From NCBI GenBank assembly GCA_050329835.1, contig JBHJOJ010000270.1, positions 1 through 31,480 on the forward strand: a DNA stretch of 31,480 bases, written 5' to 3'. The notes below the pieces were generated by a model, which worked only from the letters and a program-made list of their open reading frames with translations, ran no database searches and had not been told where the DNA came from. The position numbers and the translations under genes were made by a program. Below are positions 12,949 to 22,800 of this stretch, piece after piece. This stretch comes from JANNOG01 sp050329835. GTDB taxonomy: Bacteria > Actinomycetota > Actinomycetes > Actinomycetales > JBBAYJ01. Position 1 is the stretch's first letter; the number at the start of each line of letters is the position of its first letter.

Positions 12949-14901
12949 TCATCGGGTCCCTCCCGGCGCCAGCGCCCGCACCCGGGCGCGGCCCGCCCGG
13001 CGCCACAGCAGGGCGGGCCGGTCATGACGGTTCGCCTCCACCACCACCCGCCGGTGCAGGTCGTGGACCGACGCCTCACGGGTGAGCCCGAAGGCCCCGT
13101 GCACGTGAAGCGCCAGGGCGGTCACGGACGTCGCGGTCTCGGCCGCGAGGGCGAGCGCCTCGACCGCCGTGTCGTCGTCACCCTCCGGCGGCCCGGAGTC
13201 CGGGTCGGGTCCCTCGGGGGCCACCGCCCCGGGACGGCGCGCCGTCGCCTCGACCAGCCGGCCCGCGGCCGCCACCTCGACCAGCGCCGCCGCGAGGGGG
13301 AACGCCACGGCCTGGTGCGCGAGCAGTGAGCCGCCGAACTGGCGCCGGCGGCGGGCGTGCGCGACGGCGAGGTCGAGGGCCCGGCCGGCCATCCCCACGA
13401 GGTACCCGGCCTGGCACAGTCGGACGGCTGGCTGCGCGACCGGCCCGCCGCCGAGCGCCGGCAGGTCGGGCAGCAGGTCGTCGAGCAGGCACGACGGGGC
13501 ACCGGCCGCCCCCAGCGCCTCGGCCACGGCGACGGCTGCGGCCGCGCCCGGGCCGGCCGCGGCGTCCCCGGCTCCGGACACCAGGTCACGGACCCCGAGG
13601 TCCGCCAGGGCCGTGCGGATCGCGGCGTCGTCGTCCGAGCGGGCGCCGACGACGTCGCGCACGGCCCGTGCGACCCCCTGGAGCTCCGGCCGGGTGGCCG
13701 CGCACCTCGCGGCGGCGTCCAGCGGCTCGAGCGGGTCGCCCGTGCCGGCGCCGTCGAGAACCGTCCCCGCGATGGTGTGCAGCATCATCTCCGAGGTCCC
13801 CGCCGAGACCGTCAGCCCCGGCGCCTCCCGGTACGCGGCGTCGGCGAGCGTCCTCGTCGCCTCGGGGACCCAGGTCGCCGTGGCGCCGAGCTCCGCCAGC
13901 CATCGCGCCGCGGCCAGGGCCGTCTCGCTCGCGTACCATTTCGAGGCGGCCGCCGCGGCCGGGTCGGGACGCCCGGCATCGATCGAGCGGCAGACCGCCA
14001 GGGCCAGCAGCCGCCCGGCAGCCTGCCGCGCCCCGAGCCCGCCCAGCACCGCCAGGTCGTGCGGGTCGGGTTCGGCCGCCGCGCCGGCGCCGGCGAGCAC
14101 CCGGGCGCCGTGGTCCAGCCACAGCCGGCCGCGAGCCTGCTGCTCGACGCCGGTGCGCTCCAGCACCAGCGCGTCGGTGACCAGCGGCCACGCGGCTCCC
14201 CGGGTGCCGAGCACGGTCGAGTCCGGCACCCGGACGTCGTCGAGGAGCACGTCCGCGAACGGCTCGTCGGCCATGCCCGGCCACACCCGGACGTCGACGC
14301 CGGGCGTGTCGAGCGGGACCAGGAAGAGCGTGAGGCCGCTCGGCTGGCCCGGGGCGCCCGACGTCCGCGCGAGGACGAGGGCGAGGTCGGCGAACTGGGT
14401 CTGCACGCTGTAGACCTTCCGTCCCCGCAGCGACCACTCGTCGCCGCACGGGACCGCCGACGTCTCCAGCGCGGCGAGGTCGGAGCCGGCCGAGGGCTCG
14501 CTGTACAGGACCGTGGCGAACCGTTCCCCGGCGGCCAGTGTCGGGAGCAGGTCGGCGCGCTGCCGCGGCGTCCCCGACGCCCGGACCAGGTTCCCCACCA
14601 CCGACAGGGAGAGCGTGTGGAGGGTGTCCGGCACCCCGGCGCGCACCATGGCGTCGACGACGAGCGCGCTGTCGACCGAGGCCGCCCCGCGGCCGCCCTC
14701 GGCGACGGACCAGTGGGGGGCGAGCAACCGGTGACGGCCGAGCACGCGGTACACCTCGCGGGGGTCCGCGCCCGGACCGGCGGCCCGCAGCCGCTCGAGC
14801 GCGGCCCGCGTGTCCCCGTCGGCGAGCACCCGCCCGACGGCCTCGACCGGGCTCTCGGGGCCCGGGACCGGCGGCCGGGGGGCACCCGGTCCCCCGCTCA
14901 C
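12949..14901 (-). CDS. fused two-domain acyl-CoA dehydrogenase
   Basis: A 650-residue protein, about 1.7 times a normal acyl-CoA dehydrogenase. It starts at GTG in a GTGA overlap with the NRPS-B stop. The first unit (about 15-390) has a helical N-terminal domain, the flavin-binding motif YSEPSAGSDLA (133-143), RKVYSVQ, and the C-terminal segment SAGTSEMMLHTIAG (366-379). The Glu that many family members carry in the YEGT motif is replaced (VSAGTSE). The second unit (about 400-640) lacks the middle beta-domain motifs but keeps the C-terminal helical features: RRRRQFGGSLLAHQAVAFPL and HGAFGLTREASVHDLHRR. Fusions of catalytic-type and partner-type ACAD units are known in actinobacterial FadE proteins. 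In this operon it may introduce or remove a double bond in a carrier-bound acyl or aminoacyl chain. That role is inferred from context only. Confidence 0.87.
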   Translation of the reverse strand: MSGGPGAPRPPVPGPESPVEAVGRVLADGDTRAALERLRAAGPGADPREVYRVLGRHRLLAPHWSVAEGGRGAASVDSALVVDAMVRAGVPDTLHTLSLSVVGNLVRASGTPRQRADLLPTLAAGERFATVLYSEPSAGSDLAALETSAVPCGDEWSLRGRKVYSVQTQFADLALVLARTSGAPGQPSGLTLFLVPLDTPGVDVRVWPGMADEPFADVLLDDVRVPDSTVLGTRGAAWPLVTDALVLERTGVEQQARGRLWLDHGARVLAGAGAAAEPDPHDLAVLGGLGARQAAGRLLALAVCRSIDAGRPDPAAAAASKWYASETALAAARWLAELGATATWVPEATRTLADAAYREAPGLTVSAGTSEMMLHTIAGTVLDGAGTGDPLEPLDAAARCAATRPELQGVARAVRDVVGARSDDDAAIRTALADLGVRDLVSGAGDAAAGPGAAAAVAVAEALGAAGAPSCLLDDLLPDLPALGGGPVAQPAVRLCQAGYLVGMAGRALDLAVAHARRRRQFGGSLLAHQAVAFPLAAALVEVAAAGRLVEATARRPGAVAPEGPDPDSGPPEGDDDTAVEALALAAETATSVTALALHVHGAFGLTREASVHDLHRRVVVEANRHDRPALLWRRAGRARVRALAPGGTR

Positions 14902-17900
14902 CGGGGTCCTCCGGACCCGCCGGCCGGTCGCGCGGCGGGCTCGCGCGAGAGGTCGGAGAGCCGGGCGCCGGGGTCGATGGTCAGTCGCTCGAGGAACAGG
15001 GTCACCGCCGCCCACAGATCGGCCGCCGCCGACCGCTCCAGCGCCCGGGTGTCGAACTCCAGGCCGCCCGCGATGCCCTCCGGTCGCTGCCGCAGCACGA
15101 TCCCGAGGTCGGGCGTCTCCCCGGGCGGGCTGTACAGCTCGAGGACGGGGTTGAAGTCGCGCCCGCTGCCGTCCGGCATCGGCTCCATGGACGTCATGCC
15201 CGAGAAGCCGCTGGACCCCTGCGGGGTGTTCTGCACGGAGAAGAGGACCCCGAGGGCCGGGCCCCGGTCCGCGCCGGAGCGCAGCAGCTCGTGGAGGTGG
15301 TCGAACGGCAGCCGCTGGTGGGCGAACGCCTCCGCGGACGACCCGTGCACCCGGCGTACCAGCTCGGCCCCGCGCGGGTCGCCGCCCAGGTCGACCCGCA
15401 CCACGACCCGGTTGACGAAGAAGCCGACGAGGGCCTCCCACCGCGTGCGGGTGCGGCCCGCGACCGGCGTGAGGACCAGGACGTCGTCGGTGCCGCCCCG
15501 GTGCCCGACCGTCGCCGCGACCGCCGAGAGCAGCACGCTGTAGAGCGTGACGCCGCACCGGCGGGCGAGCGCCTCGACCGCCGGCCCCAGCTGCGGTCCG
15601 AGGGCCACGTTCATCCCGTCGACGCTTGCCGGTCCCCCGGTGTCCCGCCTGGCTGCCACCGGGGTCAGCACGGGCGCCCCGCGCAGCCGGGACCGCCACC
15701 AGTCCTCCTCCCGCCGGGCGTCGGCGCCGGCCAGCCAGGCGCGCTCCTCCCGCACGTAGTCCGCATAGGAGACCGGCGGAGCGGACCGGTCCCGGGGCAT
15801 GTCCTCGCCGGCGTCCTCCGCAGGGTCCTCCCCCGGGTCCTCCCCGGCGGTGCCGCCCGGCCGGTAGCCGGCGGCGAGCTCCCGCAGCTGCACGCCGAGG
15901 GACCACGCGTCGGTCATGAGGTGGTGGATGACCCACTGGACGACGTGATCGTCCGGCGCCAGCCGCAGGACCCGCACCCGGACCAGCGGACCCCTCCCGA
16001 CGTCGAAGGGTTCGGTCGTGGCCTCGCGCAGCAGGCGCTGGGCCGCCGGCACCCGGTCCGGCGGGGCGAGACCGGCGAAGTCCTCGAACCGCCAGTCGAC
16101 GACGGGGCCGTCGACGTCGGCGAACACCGGGACGCCGTCGCGCACCTCGACCCGGGCCCGCAACGGCAGGTGCCGGTCCACGAGCCGGGCGAAGGCGTCG
16201 GAGAGCGCCGCCGGCTCCAGCGGCCCCCGGATCCGCAGCGCGAGCGGAGCGTGGAAGACGGTGGTGTCCGGGTGCTCGACGCTCGTCCGCCACAGCCGCT
16301 CCTGCACCGGTGCCAGCGGGGTGCCGGCCTCCGGGGCCGGGGCGTCCTCCGCGGGGGGCAGGGCGGCCCCCGTCCGGGCGGCGACGAGCTGGGCGACGTG
16401 ACGCGGGGTCGGCGACTCGAAGAAGCCGACGAGGTCCACCTCCACCCCGAAGACGTCGCGCACCCGGGACGTCACCTGCATCGCCTGGAGCGAGTTCCCG
16501 CCGAGGGCGAAGAAGTCGTCGTCCGGTCCCTCCACCGGCGACCCGAGCAACGGGGCCAGGACCTCACGGGCGATGCGCTCCCACGTCACGGGCGAGCCGG
16601 CGGCGGCGCCCACCGGCGGTCCCGCCTCGGGCGCGCCGACCGCCGCGGGCCCCGGGCCGTCGCCGGCGACCCGCCGCGAGTGCTCGTCGGGATCCGGCAA
16701 CCGGGAGCGGTCGACCTTGCCCTCGGGGGTCCGGGGCAGGTCGGCCACCCGGCGGACGACGCTCGGCACCATGTAGGACGGCAGCACGTCCGAGAGGTGC
16801 GCACGCAGCGCGCCCTCGTCGACGGCCCCCGGGCCGGTGACCCAGGCCACCAGCCTGCCGTGGGCGCCGTCCCCGACCACGTCCACGACGGCCTCGTCCA
16901 CGTCGGGGTGCCGGCGGGCCAGGTGCTCCACCTCGCCGGCCTCCACCCGGAACCCCCGGACGCTGAGCTGACGGTCGGTACGGCCGAGGAACTCCAGCGT
17001 GCCGTCCGGGAGCCAGCGGACCCGGTCCCCCGTCCGGTACATCCTGGCCCCGGGGACCGGGGACCACGGGTCCGGGACGAAGCGGTCCGCGGTCGCGGCC
17101 GGATCCCCGAGGTAGCCGCGGGCGACCCCGGTGCCGGCGACGCAGAGCTCGCCGGGCTCCCGGACGGCGCACGGACGCATCCCCTCGGCGACGACGTACG
17201 TCCGGTGGTTGGCCATCGGACGGCCGATCGGCGGGGGGACGCCCCACCGCCCGCGGCAGTCCATGAGGGTCACCGCGACCGTGGTCTCCGTCGGCCCGTA
17301 GCCGTTGACGAACCGCCGCCCGGGTCCCGACCAGCGCTCCACGAGCGCGCCGGCGGGCGCCTCACCGCCCACCGACACGAGCCGGAGGTGGGGCAGCGTC
17401 GTCGGGTCCAGGAGCGGGAGCACGGCGGGCGGGATCTCGGCGACGGCTACCCGCTCGCCCTGCAGCAGCCGTTGCAGCGCCGTCGCCGAGCGGCGCTCCC
17501 GGTCGCCGGCCAGGACGACGGTGCCGCCGTTGGCCAGCGTCGCGAACACGTCGAAGACCGACACGTCGAAGGTGACCGGGGCGAACGCGAGGACCCGGGT
17601 GCCGGGGCCGATGTCGTAGTCCTCCCCGATCCGGCGCACGAAGCCCGCCACCGACCGGTGCTCCACCGCCACGCCCTTGGGTCGGCCGGTGCTCCCGGAG
17701 GTGAAGAGCACGTAGGCGAGGCCGCAGGAGTCGCCCGAGGTCCATGCGGTGGTCGCCGGTCCCGCCGGGGCCGCGTCGGCGAGGACGTCCTCCACGACCA
17801 GCACCGGTGCGAGGTCCCGGAACCGCTCGGCATGCTCGCGCGAGGCGAGCACGACCGCCGGCCGGGCGTCCTCCAGCACGAGATCCGACCGGGCTCGCGG

Positions 17901-19805
17901 CGCCGCCGGATCCACCGGCAGGTACACCCCGCCGGCCGCGAGCACCCCGAGCAGCGCGACGACGAGGTCCGGGCACCGAGGCAGGCACACCGCGACCAGC
18001 GTCTCCCCGGCCACCCCCCGGGACCGCAGGGCCGCGGCGACGCGCGAGGCCCGCGACACGAGGTCGCCGTAGGTCAGCTCGGCGTCCCCGGAGCGGACCG
18101 CGACTGCCTGGGGCGAGCCGACCGCCCGGCTCCGGACCAGGTCGTGCAGCGACTGGTCCGGTTCGGGGGCCGGTGGACCGACCCACCAGGCCGGCGGGGC
18201 CGCCGGTCCGGGGGGACCGACCCGCGGTCGGGCCCACCAGCGCTCGTGCTCGCTCTCGAGCGCCCGGTCCGCGGCCTCGTCGCGGCGCTCGCCGACGAGC
18301 CGGCGGGCCCGCCGCTCCAGTTCCGCCGCGAGCGGCGCGAGGACGGGGTCGGGCGGTCGGGTCCGGTGGCCCGGCTCCCCCGTGCCCTCACCGGGGGACG
18401 CCGTCCGGCGCCGGGCACCGTCCCCCGGGCCCCCCGGGGGCGGCAGCACCCCCCGCGCCACGTCCGCGAGCGCACCGCGGAACACGGCCGCCACCTCCTC
18501 GAGCACATGGTGGGGGACGCGCTCCGGGTCGGCGTCGAGCCTGACCACGACGTCGGTGCCGGCCCGGTGCCCCGCCACCGCCAGCGGCACTGCCAGGCGC
18601 TCCCGGCCCTCGAGGAGCTCGACCCGCAGTCCGTCGCCGGGCTGCTCGAGGGAGTCGACGGCGTAGAACTGCTGGAAGTCCACGATGCTCTCGACCAGCG
18701 CGGCAGTCCGCGGCACCGCGCTCCACCCGTGGATGCGGGCCAGCGGCACGTGCTCGTGGCGGCGCAGCTCCGTGAGCTGGTGGTGCACCTCCCGCAACCA
18801 CGGGCCGGCACCGCCGGCCACCGGGACGCGGGCGCGCACTGGCAGCGTCCCCACCGTGGGCCCGATCAGGCACTCGAGGTCGACGCCGGTCGCGAGCAGC
18901 TGCCGCAGCGGGCCTTCGGGCAGTGCCCGGCCGGACACCGTGGTGCCCGTGACGACGTCGGCCCGGCCCGACAGCCGGGCGAGGGCCAGGAGCCAGCCGG
19001 CCGTGAACACGCTGGCGAGGGTCACCTCGTCCTGGGCGGCCCGGTCGGCGAGAGGTCCGGCCGGCAGCCGCAGGACCGCACGACGAGGCACCGCGGCGGC
19101 CAGCCGCCCCTCCTCGCCGGGACGAGGGTCGAGGATCCCGGACGCCCGCGACCCCGCGTGCACCCCCTGCAGGAGGCGCCGGAAATGGTCCCGGCCGTCT
19201 CCCGGGTCGCACCGGGCGAGGGCCGCGACGTAGCTCCGGAAGCCGCCGTCCGGAACGGTCCCGGGCCGCGGCGTCGCGTCGCCGGCCACCCGCTGTGAGT
19301 AGTCCTGGACGACCTCGGACATCAGCCGGGACCGGCTCCAGGCGTCGAGCACCAGGTGGTGGTTGGCGACGAGCAGCAGGTGGTCGTGGTCACCGGTGCG
19401 CCACAGTCCCAGTCGGACCTGCGGCGCCCGCTCCAGGGGGAGGCCCTCCCGCGCGACGGCGTGCAGGTGCGACTCCAGGCGGCGGCGGACCTCGTCGTGA
19501 CCGAGACCCCTGAGATCCCGCTCCTGCCACGGCACGCCGACCCGGCGCAGCACGACGTGCAGCGGCCGCGCCCTGCCCCGCCAGGCGAAGGCGGCCCTCA
19601 GCAGCGGGTGGCGGTCGACGGCCGACTGCCACGCGGCGCGCAGCGCGGCGCCGTCGAGCGGGCCGGTGAGGCGGTAGACGAACTGCTGGACGTAGGCGCC
19701 CGAGCCGGGAGCGGCGAGCGTCTCGAAGAGCATCGCCTCCTGGGCGGGTGTCAGCGGGAACACGTCGGCCACCGGGCCCCGGTCGGCGACGGCAGCCGAG
19801 CTCAC
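14898..19805 (-). CDS. non-ribosomal peptide synthetase B: C-A-T-C with terminal condensation domain
   Basis: A 1635-residue protein starting at GTG in a GTGA overlap with NRPS-A. C1 (about 13-455) opens PLTPAQEAMLFETL and has HHLVLDAWS (His149, His150, Asp154); its opening resembles C domains that accept a D-configured donor, which fits the preceding E domain. A Pro/Arg-rich linker of nearly 100 residues follows. The A domain (about 553-1035) has FTSGSTGRPKG, NGYGPTETT, YRTGD and TPEGKVDRS (Lys1030). Pocket residues by alignment to PheA are D747 V748 F751 E790 S811 G813 G835 V843 A844 K1030, for which I recall no matching code. T (about 1072-1145) has LGGNS, Ser1105. C2 (about 1162-1610) has an intact HHLMTDAWS (His1294, His1295, Asp1299) and ends the protein with no TE or reductase. 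C2 could release the chain onto an amine or alcohol, cyclise it, or serve a carrier domain on another protein. Confidence 0.94.
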   Translation of the reverse strand: MSSAAVADRGPVADVFPLTPAQEAMLFETLAAPGSGAYVQQFVYRLTGPLDGAALRAAWQSAVDRHPLLRAAFAWRGRARPLHVVLRRVGVPWQERDLRGLGHDEVRRRLESHLHAVAREGLPLERAPQVRLGLWRTGDHDHLLLVANHHLVLDAWSRSRLMSEVVQDYSQRVAGDATPRPGTVPDGGFRSYVAALARCDPGDGRDHFRRLLQGVHAGSRASGILDPRPGEEGRLAAAVPRRAVLRLPAGPLADRAAQDEVTLASVFTAGWLLALARLSGRADVVTGTTVSGRALPEGPLRQLLATGVDLECLIGPTVGTLPVRARVPVAGGAGPWLREVHHQLTELRRHEHVPLARIHGWSAVPRTAALVESIVDFQQFYAVDSLEQPGDGLRVELLEGRERLAVPLAVAGHRAGTDVVVRLDADPERVPHHVLEEVAAVFRGALADVARGVLPPPGGPGDGARRRTASPGEGTGEPGHRTRPPDPVLAPLAAELERRARRLVGERRDEAADRALESEHERWWARPRVGPPGPAAPPAWWVGPPAPEPDQSLHDLVRSRAVGSPQAVAVRSGDAELTYGDLVSRASRVAAALRSRGVAGETLVAVCLPRCPDLVVALLGVLAAGGVYLPVDPAAPRARSDLVLEDARPAVVLASREHAERFRDLAPVLVVEDVLADAAPAGPATTAWTSGDSCGLAYVLFTSGSTGRPKGVAVEHRSVAGFVRRIGEDYDIGPGTRVLAFAPVTFDVSVFDVFATLANGGTVVLAGDRERRSATALQRLLQGERVAVAEIPPAVLPLLDPTTLPHLRLVSVGGEAPAGALVERWSGPGRRFVNGYGPTETTVAVTLMDCRGRWGVPPPIGRPMANHRTYVVAEGMRPCAVREPGELCVAGTGVARGYLGDPAATADRFVPDPWSPVPGARMYRTGDRVRWLPDGTLEFLGRTDRQLSVRGFRVEAGEVEHLARRHPDVDEAVVDVVGDGAHGRLVAWVTGPGAVDEGALRAHLSDVLPSYMVPSVVRRVADLPRTPEGKVDRSRLPDPDEHSRRVAGDGPGPAAVGAPEAGPPVGAAAGSPVTWERIAREVLAPLLGSPVEGPDDDFFALGGNSLQAMQVTSRVRDVFGVEVDLVGFFESPTPRHVAQLVAARTGAALPPAEDAPAPEAGTPLAPVQERLWRTSVEHPDTTVFHAPLALRIRGPLEPAALSDAFARLVDRHLPLRARVEVRDGVPVFADVDGPVVDWRFEDFAGLAPPDRVPAAQRLLREATTEPFDVGRGPLVRVRVLRLAPDDHVVQWVIHHLMTDAWSLGVQLRELAAGYRPGGTAGEDPGEDPAEDAGEDMPRDRSAPPVSYADYVREERAWLAGADARREEDWWRSRLRGAPVLTPVAARRDTGGPASVDGMNVALGPQLGPAVEALARRCGVTLYSVLLSAVAATVGHRGGTDDVLVLTPVAGRTRTRWEALVGFFVNRVVVRVDLGGDPRGAELVRRVHGSSAEAFAHQRLPFDHLHELLRSGADRGPALGVLFSVQNTPQGSSGFSGMTSMEPMPDGSGRDFNPVLELYSPPGETPDLGIVLRQRPEGIAGGLEFDTRALERSAAADLWAAVTLFLERLTIDPGARLSDLSREPAARPAGGSGGPR

Positions 19806-22800
19806 GGCCGCCACCCCCCGCCGCCCGCCGGGCCGCCGGGGCCGTCCTCCGCCGATGGGCCCGGCGCACCGCCCGTGACCTCGGCGACCACGAGCGCCAG
19901 GCCCTCCGGGTCGAGTCCGGCGTCGGGGAAGTCGGACGGGGTGTACACCACCTCGCGGGTCGCCACGACCTCGCGGGCGAGCGCGGCGAGCCCCTCGCCC
20001 GTGGCCTCGGCGAGAACGACCACGTCCGCGTGCGCGTGCTCCCGGCCGTCGTAGGTCCACGACAGGCCGAGCCCGCCGTCGGGGGACACGATCACGTCGA
20101 GGTCGACGGGGAGGCCGCGCCGGGAGCGGGCCAGCAGGCGCGGCGGCGCCGCGCTGAGCCGGGGGGCGCGGTCGAGCAGCCGGGACACGTCGCCGAGCAC
20201 GTTGACCCCGAGCCCCGAGCCTCCGTCGGGGGCCGGCGCGCCCGTGGCGGCGCCGTGGTCGCGGGCCGCGAGGCGGACCGCCTCCTTAACGTCGACGAGG
20301 AGGCCGGCGAGGTCACCCGGGCGTCGGGTGGGCAGGCGCACCGGGTACCGCCTCGTCAGCCAGCCGACGGTGCGCTGGGCGTCGACCTCGACCCACGGCG
20401 GCTCTCGGCCGGCCGCCTCGAGGTCGACCTGCACGGCCGGCCAGCCGACGGCCTCGGCCGCCGCGGCGAGCGCGGTGACCAGAGCGTCCTCGAGCGTGGC
20501 GCCGTACCGCGGGCCCAGGCCGTTCGACAGGGACCTCCCGACGTCCGCGGACAGTTCGGACCAGTGCCGCCGGGTCGCGAGCCCGTCCTCCAGGTCCGTC
20601 GCCACGGGCTCCGGGGCGCCGGTCGGGAGCCCGTCCTCCGTCCCCGCCGTCGCCTCGGCCGCCGGGCCCGGGTCGAGACCCTGCAGCCAGGCGGTCAGCC
20701 CCACCGGCACCGGCGGCAGCCGGGGGGGCTCGCCCGCGGCCAGCCGGCGATAGGCGAGGTCGAGGTCGTCGAGGAGGACACCCCAGGACATGACGTCGAC
20801 GACGAGGTGGTGGGCGACGAGCACGAGCTCGCGGGTCTCCCCGCCGCCCACGCCGCTCGTCGCGACCCCCGCCGCCACGACCTCGCCGGTGCGCAGCCGC
20901 AACCGGCCGGCGAGCTGCTCCGCCATGACGTCCTCGTCGTCCCCGTCGTCCGGGCCGGGTCCGCCCGCCGCCGCGGCGTCCAGGCGCAGCAGCGGCCAGT
21001 CGGAGGATCCGGGCAGCACCTCCAGGGTCCATCCCCCGCCCCCGGGCTCGTCGTCGACACGGGCTCGGAGCGCCTCGTGGTGGGCCCGGACGGCGGTGAG
21101 GGCCCGGCCCAGGACCTCGAGGTCGACGTCGTCCCGCAGCACGAGGCGGACGCCGAGCCAGAACCGGTCAGGATCGGCGGCCGCGGAGAGGACGCGAGCG
21201 TGCGACGGGGGCAGCGGGAGCCTCCCCCGCACCGGACCGGAGGCGGTGACCGGGGCCGAGGAGCGGGCCACGGCGGCCTGGTCCCGGAGCGTCTGGTGAC
21301 TGAGCACGTCGTGCGGCGTCAGCTCCAGGCCGGCGGCCCGGGCGCGGGCGACCACCCGGATGCTGGCGATCGAGTCGCCGCCGAGCCGGAAGAAGGTGTC
21401 CTCCGGCGAGGGCGTCACCCCGCCCAGGACGTCCTGCCACACGCCGGCCAGGACCCGCTCCTTCGCGTCGAGAGGGCGGCCCGCGGCCTCCCGGTCCGCT
21501 CGCCCGGGCCGGGGCAGCGCCTCGACGTCGAGCTTGCCGCGCGCCGTCACCGGGAGCCGGTCGAGCACCTGGACGGTCGCCGGGACGAGAACCGCCGGCA
21601 GGTGCCGCGCCACCTCCTCCGCGAGGGAACCTGGATCCAGTCGCTCCCCCGTCCGCGGCACGACGTAGGCGTCCAGGCTCGACCCCGATCCCGGTGACGG
21701 GCGGGGCACCACGACCGCCGCAGCGACCCCGACGGCGGCCTGCAAGGCACGTTCCGTCTCCGCCGGCTCGACGCGGACGCCCCGCACCTTCACCTGGCGG
21801 TCGAGGCGACCGAGGAACTCCAGCCGGCCGTCGGGCAGCCGGCGGCCCCGGTCACCCGTCCGGTACATGCGCGCCCCGGGGCGGGCCGACCAAGGGTCGG
21901 GGACGAACCGCCCGGCCGTCTCCGCGGGCCGGCCGTGGTAGCCCCGCGCGACGGTGGGGCCGCCGATGACCAGCTCGCCGGGCACCCCGTCGGGGACCGG
22001 CTGAAGGTACCGGTCCAGCACGTACACGCGGGCCTCGCCCAGCGGGGTCCCCAGCGGCGCCGACGCCACGCCGTCGAGATCGTCGGCGGTGACCGCGCCG
22101 GCGAGCACGCCCACGGTGGTCTCGGTGGGCCCGTAGTGGTTCACCACGGTGCAGTCGGCCTCCGCCAGCAGTTCCCGCAGCCACGGCGCCGGGGCCGCCT
22201 CCCCACCGAGCACCAGCGACGCCCGGGGCGCCACGGCAGCGGGTTCGGCGCCGGACCCGAGGGCGGCCAGCAGCGACGGCGTCACCTTGAGGTGGTCCAC
22301 GGCGCGCTCGCGGAACCGCCGGCCGAGGGCGTCGGGATCGGCCACGACCGTCGTCGGGAAGAGCCGCAGGGTGCCACCGGTCACCAGCGGCGGGAACAGC
22401 GACGTCCCGGAGGCGTCGAAGGCGACCGGGAGGACCAGACCGGACACCTCTCCCGCCGACATGCCCAGCCGCCGGACGACGGCGTCGACGTAGCGAGCGA
22501 GGTGACCGTGCTCGACGACGACCCCCTTCGGGGCCCCCGTCGAGCCGGACGTGTACATGAGGTACGCGGCGTCGTCCGGCCGGACCGGCGGGGCGGGCCG
22601 GGAGGGGTCCCCGTCGGCCACCAGCCCCGCCACCGTGCCCCGCCGCGGCGGCGCGCCCCCGCCGGCGGGATCGTCATCGACCAGCAGGAACGAGGCGTCG
22701 GCGTCCCGCATCACCGTCGAGCACCGTTCCCCGGGCCACCGGGGGTCCAGGGGCAGCCAGGTCGCCCCGGCCGTCATGACGCCCAGCAGGCCGACCACGA

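Noticed and set aside
14902..16293. Upstream extension of the acyl-CoA dehydrogenase frame
   Set aside because: The part upstream of 14901 is Arg/Gly-rich noise overlapping NRPS-B. The dehydrogenase reading starts cleanly at the GTG in the GTGA overlap.
14538..19298. 1586-residue open frame on the + strand, opposite NRPS-B and the ACAD gene
   Set aside because: It is a shadow frame of Arg/Pro/Gly/His-rich sequence with no motif, antisense to an NRPS with complete C, A and T motifs.
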